A DNA stretch of 64,000 nucleotides, from positions 360,001 to 424,000 of the forward strand of contig AP025689.1 of NCBI GenBank assembly GCA_023168345.1. The letters are read 5' to 3'. Both the position numbers and the translations under genes were made by a program. The stretch comes from Lysinibacillus sp. PLM2 (GTDB taxonomy: Bacteria > Bacillota > Bacilli > Bacillales_A > Planococcaceae). This document shows, piece by piece, positions 34,448 through 43,162 of this stretch. How positions within the stretch are numbered: position 1 is the stretch's first letter; each line of letters opens with the position of its first letter. Under the pieces are notes generated by a model. The model was not told the origin of the DNA. It saw only the letters and a program-made list of their open reading frames with translations, and did no database searches.

Positions 34448-34551
34448 CGCAAAATCTAATAAACATTCAATATTCTTGACGCTATTAAATTTTGTCAATT
34501 ATAATTTTGTGAAAGATATTAGTTTGAAAACACTTGGAAGGAAGTTTTTAT

Positions 34552-34992
34552 ATGACTCAAGACAGTGGATTTATAAAGCTTGAAGACCATCTTTGTTTTT
34601 CTTTATATGCTTGTTCGAGAGCGATTTTACGTTTGTATAGACCGTATCTTGATGAGTTGAAATTAACATATCCACAATATTTGGTTTTAGTTGTACTGTG
34701 GGAACGACATGAGGCAACAGTTAAAGAGTTAGGACAATTATTAGACCTTGACTCAGGTACGCTTACCCCGATGTTAAAGCGAATGGAAAGCGTCAAACTA
34801 GTGGAACGTTCTAGAGATGTTGCAGATGAAAGAGTAGTTATTGTACGTATAAAAGAAGCTGGTCTGGCTTTACGTGATAAGGCGCAATGCATTCCTCAAT
34901 CACTTATTACTGCTGCAGGCATGACAACTGAAGAGATGGATGCCTTTAATAAAGCTGTAAAAAAATTATCAAATATCGTCATTAAAAAGTAG
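34552..34992 (+). CDS. ohrR: OhrR-type MarR regulator of organic peroxide response
   Basis: 146-residue MarR-family repressor. The N-terminal LCFSLYACSRAI segment holds the reactive Cys typical of OhrR (position equivalent to Cys15), and LTYPQYLVLVVLWER and LDLDSGTLTPMLKRMES (about 40-90) match OhrR closely; the wing is RSRDVADERVV. Oxidation of that Cys by organic hydroperoxides releases the DNA. Start is the ATG at 34552 after GGAAGGAAG. The usual target gene ohr is not adjacent; the neighbour across the operators is an esterase. Confidence 0.87.
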   Translation: MTQDSGFIKLEDHLCFSLYACSRAILRLYRPYLDELKLTYPQYLVLVVLWERHEATVKELGQLLDLDSGTLTPMLKRMESVKLVERSRDVADERVVIVRIKEAGLALRDKAQCIPQSLITAAGMTTEEMDAFNKAVKKLSNIVIKK

Positions 34993-35021
34993 CGAAAATC
35001 TAATGTTTCATGGATGGAAAT

Positions 35022-35076
35022 ATAAAAATACCCATATAAACAACTGGCAATGTTGTTATATATGGGTATTTTTATA
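35022..35076. terminator. Bidirectional terminator between ohrR and the DDAH-like gene
   Basis: ATAAAAATACCCAT and ATGGGTATTTTTAT form a long stem with an inner AACAAC/GTTGTT pair, giving A and T tracts on both sides. Confidence 0.85.
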
Positions 35077-35934
35077 TCACTCTTCACGTAAAAGAGGAAG
35101 GGTACAGCAACGGAATGATCCGCCAGATTTAATGATTTCGGTAATATCAACTTCGATTACCTCAAAGCCTTTATTACGAAGTTGATTATTAACATTTTTG
35201 TTCACTGGTAAACTGATTACTCGTTTGTTACCAATGCTTAAGACATTTGTTCCTAGTTGAAATTGTTCATCTTCTGAAACTTCGATTAAATCATAGCGAG
35301 AGGTAAAAAGCTCGATATCTTTTTGGGTTAATGCTTTTGGATAAATAAGTGCAACTTCAGGAGAAACAACATTAAATACACAATCCAAATGTAAGAATTT
35401 TTCTTTGAATGGTACAGGTATGACATCAAATTGATTTAAAAGCCGTTGTAATTGATCCGCTGCTTTTTGATTTGTCCGATCGCTTAGTCCAACGTATATG
35501 GTATCTCTGTCTATTATTACATCTCCACCTTCAATTTTTTCCTCAACTAAATTGAAATAGGAGATTTCCTCATCCTCTAGCCATTGCTTTAACACATTTT
35601 CCTCACCTTGACGAAGATTGTTTGCCATTTTCGCAACAAAGATTGTTTGTCCAAGCGTAAAACCGATATCACGAGTGAAAACCTGTTCGGGATATTTTTT
35701 ATGATAGGGGAGTAAAATAACCTCGATATTATACTTTTTAAGAGTTTTGACAAATTCATCGTGTTGCTCAAGGGCACGCTCAATATGAATACCTTCATTC
35801 TTAAAATGCCTCTGTGTTTCGTTAATTATTTCTCGAATATTCATATACTGAGGCTGGCAAAGGATTACTCGTTTTAAAGTATCGTATTCATTCATACAGA
35901 AGGTCTTGTGGTTTGTCTTTATGGAGTCTTTCAT
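35077..35934 (-). CDS. Dimethylarginine dimethylaminohydrolase-family protein
   Basis: 285-residue guanidino-group-modifying enzyme (DDAH/amidinotransferase fold). The catalytic set is visible: FTRDIGF (about 88, Asp), HLDCVFN (about 182, His) and a C-terminal RCCTLPLLRE (about 275) with the nucleophilic Cys. An EGGDVI loop (about 138) is also typical. The family hydrolyses methylarginines or arginine to citrulline, or transfers amidino groups; the closest named match I can offer is B. subtilis YkgA. AAAGGATGG precedes the ATG. Monocistronic, convergent with ohrR. Confidence 0.82.
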   Translation of the reverse strand: MKDSIKTNHKTFCMNEYDTLKRVILCQPQYMNIREIINETQRHFKNEGIHIERALEQHDEFVKTLKKYNIEVILLPYHKKYPEQVFTRDIGFTLGQTIFVAKMANNLRQGEENVLKQWLEDEEISYFNLVEEKIEGGDVIIDRDTIYVGLSDRTNQKAADQLQRLLNQFDVIPVPFKEKFLHLDCVFNVVSPEVALIYPKALTQKDIELFTSRYDLIEVSEDEQFQLGTNVLSIGNKRVISLPVNKNVNNQLRNKGFEVIEVDITEIIKSGGSFRCCTLPLLREE

Positions 35935-36110
35935 CTATAGCCATCCTTTTTTAAAACTAGGTTTTCCGAAACCAACCGTATTATTACATTTTGAGCTTAA
36001 GAAATTTCTTTTCATGAAATAAAAGATGTTCACAAAAATCGAATTCATACCAAATCTATCCACTAGATAGTATAATGTTAGCGAAATATACCGAAAAAGG
36101 AGTCGTTAAA

Positions 36111-36836
36111 ATGGCACAATCTTTAAATGGAAAAGTAGCATATATCACTGGGGCAGCTAAAGGAATTGGTAAAGCGATTGCAATACATCTAGCAAAAGAA
36201 GGCGTAAATGTAGGTTTACTTGCAAGAACAGAATCCACATTAAAAGAAGTGGCGGCTGAAGTTGAAGGCTTAGGTGTAAAAATTGCTTATGCTGTGGCGG
36301 ATGTTACATCGAAAGAGGAAGTTGAAGCAGCGGTAGCTTCATTAACGAAAGACTTAGGAACTGCCGATATTTTAATAAACAATGCAGGTACTGCTAAGTT
36401 TGAATCAGTTTTAGAGATGGACCCAGAAGAATGGAAGAAAATAATCGATGTAAATTTAATGGGTACTTATTATGTAACGCGTGCCGTATTACCTCAACTA
36501 ATCGAAAAAAATGGTGGGGATATCATTAATATTTCTTCAACAAGCGGATTAGGTGGAGCTGCAACTTCAAGCGCATACAGTGCATCAAAATTTGGTGTCA
36601 TTGGTTTCACTGAGTCATTAGCACAAGAGGTTCGACGCAATAATATTCGCGTTTCTGCTTTAACGCCAAGTACTGTAGGAACTGATTTATCCCTTGAGTT
36701 AAACTTAATTAAAGAAAACGACGAATCTAAAATTATGCAGCCAGATGATATTGCTGAATTCATTGTAGATCAATTAAAATTAAATCCACGTGTTTATGTG
36801 AAAACAGCAAGCTTAATTGCGACAAATCCATTCTAA
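36111..36836 (+). CDS. Short-chain dehydrogenase/reductase (3-ketoacyl-ACP reductase-like)
   Basis: 241-residue classical SDR. NADP-binding [12 protein letters not shown] (about 11-22), NNAG (about 90), the catalytic Ser-Tyr-Lys in NISSTSGLG and YSASKFG (about 140-160) are all present. The start is the ATG at 36111, eight bases after AAAGGAG; the longer frame to 36075 is rejected. FabG-like in sequence (compare B. subtilis YoxD), but not in a fatty-acid operon; substrate unknown. Confidence 0.87.
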   Translation: MAQSLNGKVAYITGAAKGIGKAIAIHLAKEGVNVGLLARTESTLKEVAAEVEGLGVKIAYAVADVTSKEEVEAAVASLTKDLGTADILINNAGTAKFESVLEMDPEEWKKIIDVNLMGTYYVTRAVLPQLIEKNGGDIINISSTSGLGGAATSSAYSASKFGVIGFTESLAQEVRRNNIRVSALTPSTVGTDLSLELNLIKENDESKIMQPDDIAEFIVDQLKLNPRVYVKTASLIATNPF

Positions 36837-36870
36837 TTTAATTGGCTGAAATTAAGTAGAAAAATTTAGT

Positions 36871-36910
36871 TAACCCCCTTCGCTCTGTTGGTAGCAAAGG
36901 GGGTTATTTA
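36871..36910 (+). terminator. Terminator after the SDR gene
   Basis: AACCCCCTTCGCT pairs with AGC-AAAGGGGGTT, then ATTTATTT; also reads as a terminator for the convergent DUF779 gene. Confidence 0.75.
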
Positions 36911-36920
36911 TTTACGTACA

Positions 36921-37250
36921 CTATTTTTCTAATTTTTTAGCTCGGATAATAAAGGACTTATCCATGCTGCTTTCGAGTGAAAAAGAGTTTCCTAATTCAT
37001 CTACGACATCAATGACAATTTGCAAATGCTGCCAATAAGAAAAGTTTGAGGTGTGCATATAATAGGGCACGTCCAATATCATTCCTATTTTCTCATCACG
37101 GCTACCGAGGTAAAAGTCACCAGCTGTCATGCAAATAGGGGATGTCCCATCACAGCAACCTTCTGAATGAATAAACACAAGCTTACCGTGTTGCTCTTGT
37201 AATTGTTTGATTAGCTCTTTAGCAGCAGCTGTTGCAACAACTTTCTCCAT
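36921..37250 (-). CDS. DUF779 protein
   Basis: 109-residue protein of the DUF779 family. FIHSEGCCDGTSPIC (about 26-40), with three Cys and a His, and the GDFYLGSRDEKIG segment are family features; the Cys cluster suggests metal binding. It starts one base after the aldehyde dehydrogenase stop, so is translated with it. DUF779 genes commonly accompany acetaldehyde/aldehyde dehydrogenases, which points to an accessory role in that reaction; the biochemical function is not known to me. Confidence 0.87.
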   Translation of the reverse strand: MEKVVATAAAKELIKQLQEQHGKLVFIHSEGCCDGTSPICMTAGDFYLGSRDEKIGMILDVPYYMHTSNFSYWQHLQIVIDVVDELGNSFSLESSMDKSFIIRAKKLEK

Positions 37251-37251
37251 A

Positions 37252-38772
37252 TTAGAAGAAGCCCATAGATCCTTTATTGTAACCTACTAAAATACATTTT
37301 GTTTGTTGATAGTGACTAAGCATCATTAAGTGGTTTTCACGACCGATACCTGATTGTTTGTAACCACCGAATGCAGCGTGTGCTGGGTATTGGTGATATG
37401 TGTTAGTCCAAACACGACCAGCTTGGATTGCACGACCAGCGCGGTAAGCGATTTCACTATTACGAGACCATACACCAGCACCTAAGCCGTATAATGTATC
37501 GTTCGCGATTGCAATAGCTTCATCAAAATCTTTGAAAGTAGTAACAGAAAGTACTGGACCAAAGATTTCTTCTTGGAAGATACGCATGTTGTTTGTACCT
37601 TTGAATACAGTAGGAGCTACATAGTAACCTTCAGCAAGTTCACCTTCTAATTTGTTTTGGTGTCCACCAATTAGAAGTTCGGCGCCTTCTTCTTTACCGA
37701 TTTCAATGTAAGATAAGATTTTATCTAATTGTTGTTTTGAAGCTTGAGCACCCATCATTGTGTCTGTATCTAATGGGTTACCAATTTTAATCGCTTTAAT
37801 GCGTTCCATTACTTTCTCCATGAATTTATCATAGATTGATTCATGAACTAATGCACGCGAAGGGCATGTACAAATTTCACCTGAGTTAAGAGCGAATAAT
37901 ACGAAGCCTTCAATTGCTTTATCTAAATATTCATCATCTGCATCCATTACGTCTGGGAAGAAGATGTTTGGTGATTTACCACCAAGCTCCAATGTTACAG
38001 GAATAATGTTTTCAGTTGCATATTGCATAATTGAGCGTCCTACTGCAGTTGAACCAGTGAAGGCAATTTTTGCAATACGTGGGTTTGTTGCAAGTGGTTT
38101 CCCAACTTCTAAACCAGTACCTTGAACGATGTTTAATACACCTTTTGGTAATAAATCTTGAATTAGCTCGATTAAAACACACATAGAAGCAGGTGTTTGC
38201 TCAGCTGGTTTCATTACGATACAGTTACCTGCAGCAAGTGCCGGTGCAATTTTCCAAGTAGCCATAAGTAATGGGAAGTTCCAAGGAATAATTTGTCCAA
38301 CAACACCTAGTGGCTCGTGGAAGTGATATGCTACTGTATCACCATCGATTTCACTAATACCGCCTTCTTGTGCACGAATAACACCTGCGAAATAACGGAA
38401 GTGATCGACTACTAAAGGAATATCTGCATTTAAAGTTTCACGCACTGCTTTACCGTTGTCCCAAGTTTCGGCAACAGCGATCATTTCAAGGTTTGCTTCA
38501 ATGCGATCTGCGATTTTATTTAAAATTTGTGAGCGGTAAGCAACAGTCGTTTTACCCCAAGCATCTTTAGCTGCATGTGCTGCATCAAGTGCTAACTCTA
38601 CGTCTTCTGCTGTAGAACGAGGGACTGATGTAAATACTTTTCCTGTCACTGGTGAAATAACTTCTAAATATTGGCCTTTTACAGGTGCTACCCATTCTCC
38701 GCCAATGAAGTTTTGATATTGCTCTTTAAATTGAATTAAAGAACCTTCTGTATTTGGATTTGCATAAATCAT
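37252..38772 (-). CDS. NAD-dependent aldehyde dehydrogenase
   Basis: 506-residue aldehyde dehydrogenase oxidising aldehydes such as acetaldehyde to acids. NAD-binding [22 protein letters not shown] (about 165-186), the Glu of [10 protein letters not shown] (about 262) and catalytic Cys of [11 protein letters not shown] (about 300) are intact. The start is the ATG at 38772, since the ATG at 38787 has no ribosome binding site while GGGGGCAGGA precedes the former. A cre site lies about 105 bp upstream, so CcpA should repress it on glucose. Operon with DUF779. Confidence 0.9.
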   Translation of the reverse strand: MIYANPNTEGSLIQFKEQYQNFIGGEWVAPVKGQYLEVISPVTGKVFTSVPRSTAEDVELALDAAHAAKDAWGKTTVAYRSQILNKIADRIEANLEMIAVAETWDNGKAVRETLNADIPLVVDHFRYFAGVIRAQEGGISEIDGDTVAYHFHEPLGVVGQIIPWNFPLLMATWKIAPALAAGNCIVMKPAEQTPASMCVLIELIQDLLPKGVLNIVQGTGLEVGKPLATNPRIAKIAFTGSTAVGRSIMQYATENIIPVTLELGGKSPNIFFPDVMDADDEYLDKAIEGFVLFALNSGEICTCPSRALVHESIYDKFMEKVMERIKAIKIGNPLDTDTMMGAQASKQQLDKILSYIEIGKEEGAELLIGGHQNKLEGELAEGYYVAPTVFKGTNNMRIFQEEIFGPVLSVTTFKDFDEAIAIANDTLYGLGAGVWSRNSEIAYRAGRAIQAGRVWTNTYHQYPAHAAFGGYKQSGIGRENHLMMLSHYQQTKCILVGYNKGSMGFF

Positions 38773-38874
38773 AATTCCTGCCCCCATAAATTAAAAAATA
38801 TATTTACTTTTAGAGATTGTCATAATTTCGACATATTTCTCTATGAATCTATCATGCTCCTTTTTTTAAAATAA

Positions 38875-38888
38875 TGCAAACGTTTACA
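38875..38888. promoter_or_regulatory. Catabolite-responsive element (cre) upstream of aldehyde dehydrogenase
   Basis: TGCAAACGTTTACA matches the CcpA consensus TGNAANCGNWNNCA at every fixed position and is nearly symmetric. Confidence 0.75.
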
Positions 38889-38984
38889 TATTGGGAATTT
38901 TTTCTTTAATGTTTCGTGGATCATATGATGGGGGGATTTTGGTTAAATTCATGCTGATGTTCTGATAAGGGTTTGAGGAAAAAT

Positions 38985-39192
38985 AAAAAACCCGGAAATA
39001 AATTCCGGGTCTGACTCACTTACTTTTCATCCTCCATGACACTTCAACCTCCGCTTATTGCTTGGATCTTAAGATTTACCCTAAGAAAACCTTGCTCTAG
39101 CTATTCAGTTGATGGACCTTCTGAGTTAACGATCATTCGCACTCATCGGGTTGACCCTCCTTGTCACTTGGATTGGAAGTGAAATCTTTAAT
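38985..39192 (-). ncRNA. Candidate terminated RNA, about 200 nt
   Basis: Minus-strand transcription unit without a long reading frame. It ends in a strong terminator (ACCCGGAA/TTCCGGGT at 38990-39010, then TTTTTTATTTTT) and begins near a TATACT box (39193-39198). Within it, two excellent ribosome binding sites precede very short frames: AAGGAGGG before MSANDR-stop and GCGGAGG before MEDEK-stop. The rest contains many short self-complementary stretches. It could be a regulatory RNA, a leader with peptide-controlled attenuation of the downstream aldehyde dehydrogenase, or, on the opposite strand, a C-rich antisense RNA. I do not recognise an Rfam family. Confidence 0.45.
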
Positions 39193-39296
39193 AGTATAGG
39201 TCGTTCTGTTATTTTCATACCTGTTATTTTAATTAAAATTAGATTTTTTACATGAAGTTCCGGGCAAAATGATAAGAGACTAGAAGCTGCTTAATT

Positions 39297-39530
39297 TTAA
39301 TGTGATTTTTCTTTTTTGTAAAAACGTTTGCCGTTTTCTGGATTGTAATAAACAATTAGTTTTTTCTTTGTTGTTGGATCAATGGAAATTTCATTTGTTC
39401 GAATGTAACCTTTAGGAACTTGATCTCCATGTTTGCTTTTAAAGCGGCGATCCCAAATAAACCAGGAGCCGATAATTAAAATAAGTAAAACAATAATTTG
39501 GATACTGTACAGCCCAATAATCCAGATCAT
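39297..39530 (-). CDS. Small membrane protein
   Basis: 77-residue protein with one strong N-terminal membrane helix (about 5-25, LYSIQIIVLLILIIGSWFIW) and a basic cytoplasmic part ending NPENGKRFYKKEKSH. It overlaps the 3' end of the YbjQ-family gene by four bases (ATGA), so the two are coupled. Family not recognised. The coupling suggests it helps locate or work with the YbjQ protein. Confidence 0.75.
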   Translation of the reverse strand: MIWIIGLYSIQIIVLLILIIGSWFIWDRRFKSKHGDQVPKGYIRTNEISIDPTTKKKLIVYYNPENGKRFYKKEKSH

Positions 39531-39853
39531 GGGCTTTGCTTTTCTGCTCTAACGGCCGTTCCATATGCAATAATTTCACTCATACTTTGACCAATCTCAC
39601 CAGAATCAAATCGCATCATCACAATTCCGTTAGCACCCATTGCTGTTGCATTTTCAACCATTCGATCGATGGCCTGTTTTCTGGCATCTTCTAACATTTC
39701 AGTATACTGATTAATTTCCCCACCGATTAAACCTTTTAAAGCGGCTGTTATATCCTTACCAAGTCCTCTCGCTCTTACTGTTAAACCGAACACAGGACCC
39801 AAGACTTCGGTCACTCGGTAATTAGGAATATTTTCAGTTGTGACGATTATCAT
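39527..39853 (-). CDS. YbjQ/UPF0145 family protein
   Basis: 108-residue protein of the YbjQ (DUF74) family, which forms pentamers and is often labelled heavy-metal-binding without firm proof. VLGPVFGLTVRARGLGKDI (about 17-35) and the GANGIVMMRFD (about 74-84) segment are diagnostic. AAGGAGAG lies before the ATG. It forms a two-gene operon with the small membrane protein downstream. Confidence 0.87.
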   Translation of the reverse strand: MIIVTTENIPNYRVTEVLGPVFGLTVRARGLGKDITAALKGLIGGEINQYTEMLEDARKQAIDRMVENATAMGANGIVMMRFDSGEIGQSMSEIIAYGTAVRAEKQSP

Positions 39854-40082
39854 AAGAATTCTCTCCTTAAATAATATTCTCGGGTTAGTATATGAACTGG
39901 TGTGGGAAAGATACTAGCTAACAAAATACAGGTAATTTTTAAACTCTCCAAAGATTCTTTTCATCAACAAGAAATAAAATACAGATATAAGGAGATAATT
40001 TTTATGCAATTGTCCCTAATGTCTAAGTTGTCAGTAAAAATTCACATATACTAAGCTGAAGTTAATACATGATAGGTGGTGA

Positions 40083-40583
40083 ATGAAATTGGTGTATTAT
40101 CCGCCAGAAAATTCAAGAAGACCAGACTCGCCTATGTATCCACAAAGAACGGGACCAAGATCTGCTAATCAAATTCGTAGACAGGATGCGGATTATTTTT
40201 ACCCTAATGAAATGCAAATGCGCGGTAATGCAAGAGGGAATTCGCGATTCCACCCTGAGGCAATTAGAAGAGAGGATGCGGCCTACTTTTATCCGAATGA
40301 AATGATGAGAGGTCAAGGAGCGCCGAATTATTATTCGAATCAAATGAGAAGACGTGGAGCACCTGAATATTATCCGAATGAGGTGAGAGGTCAAGGTACT
40401 CCTGATTATTATCCAAATCAAATGCAAGGGCAACAACCTCCTCCAAATCAACAACGAAGACCCTCTCGTTTTGAAAGATTGCCGGATCATTTTAATACAT
40501 TAGTAGGTCATATGGGAACAATCAACAACGGGATACAAATGATGAGGCAGTTTGGTTCCATTTTAAATATTTTTAGAAGATAG
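40083..40583 (+). CDS. Tyr-Pro-Asn repeat protein, YppG/coat-like
   Basis: 166-residue low-complexity protein. Five imperfect repeats of the type YYPNEMRGQGAP (residues about 38-120, variants YFYPNEM, YYSNQM, YYPNEV, YYPNQM) separate a basic N-terminus from a conserved-looking C-terminal part (about 128-166, ending GSILNIFRR), which is an amphipathic helix. Very rich in Tyr, Asn, Gln, Arg and Pro, almost no acidic core. The build resembles YppG-like and spore-coat proteins of Bacilli, suggesting a spore or surface role. AGGTGGTG precedes the ATG. Confidence 0.65.
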   Translation: MKLVYYPPENSRRPDSPMYPQRTGPRSANQIRRQDADYFYPNEMQMRGNARGNSRFHPEAIRREDAAYFYPNEMMRGQGAPNYYSNQMRRRGAPEYYPNEVRGQGTPDYYPNQMQGQQPPPNQQRRPSRFERLPDHFNTLVGHMGTINNGIQMMRQFGSILNIFRR

Positions 40584-40669
40584 TTTAAAGAGCGATTTAT
40601 ACAAAAGAACGACAAAGTTTCAGGGAATTTCCTTTTGTCATTTAGTTAGCGATTACAGGAAAAATTCTT

Positions 40670-40712
40670 ACCCATCTCATCGGAGTCTTCACTCATGGAT
40701 GGGTTATTTTTA
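40670..40712 (+). terminator. Hairpin related to the antitoxin-RNA terminators at 48.05 and 62.45 kb
   Basis: ACCCATC (40670-40676) pairs with GATGGGT (40698-40704), followed by TATTTTTAG. The stem and the flank GATGGGTTATTTTT are the same as at 48054 and 62453; the loop differs. Confidence 0.6.
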
Positions 40713-40760
40713 GTTAAGAAGTTGTTTGTAGTTACTTTTTCGAAACGCTGTGAAACTGAA

Positions 40761-40788
40761 TTGACATCCCCTTGCTCTATGATACTAT
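40761..40788 (+). promoter_or_regulatory. Promoter of the small zinc-ribbon gene
   Basis: TTGACA (40761-40766), 16 bases, TACTAT (40783-40788). Confidence 0.55.
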
Positions 40789-40890
40789 TGAGTTAATTAG
40801 TGCTTAGCATCTAAATGCGTTTCAATGATTCAAAGATAATTAAAGGTAAAAGCTTAGCCCTATTAAAAACTGATAAGGAGTAATGAGCAA

Positions 40891-41082
40891 ATGTCTTATT
40901 ATGTTAAATGTAGCGGTTGTTGTGAAAGATATGAACTTGCTGAAGGTAGCCTGCAATATAAGTTGTATAAAGAAAGACGAACAAAATTTTTTAGATGTGA
41001 AAAATGTAATAATAATGTACGATTAAATGCGATTAAATACCTTTTTGGTGCTGGTAATACGAACTTTATTGATAACCAGTAA
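40891..41082 (+). CDS. Small zinc-ribbon protein
   Basis: 63-residue protein with two cysteine pairs, CSGCC (about 8-12) and CEKC (about 36-39), spaced as in a zinc ribbon, then RLNAIKYLFG. AAGGAG ten bases before the ATG and a consensus promoter upstream support expression. No family name can be given; small zinc ribbons often act as adaptors or bind nucleic acid. Confidence 0.7.
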   Translation: MSYYVKCSGCCERYELAEGSLQYKLYKERRTKFFRCEKCNNNVRLNAIKYLFGAGNTNFIDNQ

Positions 41083-41205
41083 TTATTCTTATGAGCTGAA
41101 ATATGCTCGTACATAAAGGTTTTTGTATATAGTAATAACTAATAATCTCTTTTATTTCTATCAGTATCGGATACTGAATTTTTGCTTAATTAATAGTCCT
41201 TTTCT

Positions 41206-42111
41206 TTAATCATCCATTTTCAAGTATTCTAAAAATAATTTTGTTGTCGTAGACATATAGCGATCTTTTAGCCACATTAAAACCGATTCTGTATAGAAAT
41301 TGGTATCCGACAATTTAATTACTTTTAATTTTTCCCCCAAAAAGCCACTTACAATGGACTGGGGTAGAATAGTAGCGCCGATGCCTGCTTTCACTAATGA
41401 TAAAACAGTATTCACATCATTACTTTCTGCTGTAACGTCTGGATAAAAGCCTTCTTTTATGCAAGCCTCTAAAAACCTCTCATAAATCCCATTGCCAGAA
41501 TCTCTTTTTAAAAGAATTAATGGTAAATCTTTAATTTCCTTAAAAGAAAGTTCTCTCTTTTTGTTTATCGTATCCTTCCATAGCTCAGGGACGACACATA
41601 CAAATTGTTGCGTTTCAAGGTGGATGTATGAAAATTCATCATTTTTTACAGGTAGATTTAAAACGGCTAAATCAATTTCCTTTGCTTCCATACGCTCCTT
41701 TAATTGATTTCCATCGACTATGACAATTTTTAATTTTACCTTGGGATAATCCTTTTTAAATTCTTTGATTTTATGAAAGAGAATGGAAGAGTCAAAGATA
41801 GAGGAATAAAAAACCGAAACAGCAATGACTAAGTCTCCTTGAGGGTCCTTACCGATTCCCTTCATTTCATTCACCATTTCTTCAAATAAGTTGACGATTT
41901 TAACAGAGTGCTGATAAAGTGCTTTTCCTTCATCTGTAAGCTCAAGCTTTCGACCGTGTCGTTCAAATAAATTAACGCCAAGGGTTTTCTCCATACTTTT
42001 AATTTGTTGACTCAAGGGAGGTTGTGAAATGTGTAACTTCTTAGCAGCTCTAGACATGTTTTGATTTTCATCCACTACAATTTTAAAATGCTTTAAGTGT
42101 TTTATATCCAT
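41206..42111 (-). CDS. LysR-family transcriptional regulator
   Basis: 301-residue LysR-type regulator. N-terminal winged helix-turn-helix (MSRAAKKLHISQPPLSQQIKSME, about 18-40, typical LTTR), then an effector-binding domain (about 90-295). AGAGGTGG before the ATG. It is divergent from the ABC transporter operon at 42323-45129 across 211 bp that contain a 12-bp palindrome TAATAATTATTA (42206-42217). It very likely activates that operon when its substrate is present. The effector is unknown. Confidence 0.88.
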   Translation of the reverse strand: MDIKHLKHFKIVVDENQNMSRAAKKLHISQPPLSQQIKSMEKTLGVNLFERHGRKLELTDEGKALYQHSVKIVNLFEEMVNEMKGIGKDPQGDLVIAVSVFYSSIFDSSILFHKIKEFKKDYPKVKLKIVIVDGNQLKERMEAKEIDLAVLNLPVKNDEFSYIHLETQQFVCVVPELWKDTINKKRELSFKEIKDLPLILLKRDSGNGIYERFLEACIKEGFYPDVTAESNDVNTVLSLVKAGIGATILPQSIVSGFLGEKLKVIKLSDTNFYTESVLMWLKDRYMSTTTKLFLEYLKMDD

Positions 42112-42322
42112 TACAAGCCACCTCTAATGTCATATTTTATAACATCAAATCATCGTATATATCTATTTTATATGATAATATCTCTTTTCTTATAACAAAT
42201 TCAAATAATAATTATTAAATTTCGGTATTTTTAAAAATATTTTTTGTGTGATAGTATGGTTTTAATCATTTTTTAACTATTTCATGTTATAAAAGTTAAC
42301 ACAAAAGAAAGGGGTTGGTTGA

Positions 42323-43105
42323 ATGAGTGGTTATAAACTAGAAGTCCTCAATGGTAATAAAATATTCAAAAAAAGTGGAAAAGAATTTATTGCATTGCAA
42401 GACACAACAATCCAAATCGAAGAAGGGAAGTTCATCAGTATTATCGGACCAAGTGGCTGTGGTAAATCGACTCTATTTAACATGATCGCTGGATTAATGA
42501 AGCCAACTAGTGGAGAAATTCTTTTAGATGGCAAAAGTATTGTTGGAGAAAACGGGCATGTTGGCTATATGTTGCAAAAGGATTTATTACTCCCTTGGCG
42601 AACGATTCTCGAAAATGTCATTTTAGGCTTAGAGATTAAGGGGATACCTAAAAAGGAAGCCTATGCGAAAGCATTGCCTTTACTTCATAGATATGGACTG
42701 AAAGGTTTTGAAAATCATCTTCCAAATGAATTATCAGGGGGAATGCGTCAAAGGGCCGCTTTGTTAAGGACTATTTTATATGATTCTGAAATTATTTTAT
42801 TAGACGAGCCCTTCGGAGCACTTGATGCTCAAACAAGATTAACAATGCAAAACTGGTTGTTGCAAATTTGGGAAGATTTCAAGAAGACAGTATTGTTCGT
42901 TACCCATGATATAGATGAAGCGATTTATTTATCAGATGAAATTTATGTACTTTCTCCAAGACCAGGAAGACTGAAAGCGAGAGTAAGTGTGAATATGGCA
43001 AGACCAAGAAATGATCAATCTTTACTATCGGAAGATTTTATTCGATTAAAACAGCAGCTTTTAGAAATGTTGAAAGAAGATCAAATTGAAGAAGTTTCGA
43101 GTTAA
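42323..43105 (+). CDS. ABC transporter ATP-binding protein (nitrate/sulfonate/taurine type)
   Basis: 260-residue ATPase of the SsuB/TauB/ThiZ group. Walker A GPSGCGKST (about 43-51), the LLPWRTILENV Q-loop extension typical of this group (about 88-98), signature LSGGMRQR (about 137-144), Walker B IILLDEP and the D-loop, then H-loop FVTHDIDEA (about 190). AAAGGGG precedes the ATG. First gene of an uptake operon. Confidence 0.9.
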   Translation: MSGYKLEVLNGNKIFKKSGKEFIALQDTTIQIEEGKFISIIGPSGCGKSTLFNMIAGLMKPTSGEILLDGKSIVGENGHVGYMLQKDLLLPWRTILENVILGLEIKGIPKKEAYAKALPLLHRYGLKGFENHLPNELSGGMRQRAALLRTILYDSEIILLDEPFGALDAQTRLTMQNWLLQIWEDFKKTVLFVTHDIDEAIYLSDEIYVLSPRPGRLKARVSVNMARPRNDQSLLSEDFIRLKQQLLEMLKEDQIEEVSS

Positions 43106-43162
43106 TTTGTAATTCTTTTTTTAAAGAATCGAAAATTAATCATAGAGGAGGAGGTTCATTCT

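Larger units (their letters stand above)
40584..40890. other. 307-bp gap with hairpin and promoter
   Basis: Holds the terminator-like hairpin at 40670-40712 and a promoter for the zinc-ribbon gene at 40761-40788; no gene seen in the remaining bases. Confidence 0.5.

Noticed and set aside
38985-39192. Known RNA families (SRP RNA, 6S RNA, T-box, FMN, M-box, SAM) for the 39-kb RNA candidate
   Set aside because: None of their conserved core sequences, for example GGTGGTACCGCG for T-boxes, could be found, so no family name is given.
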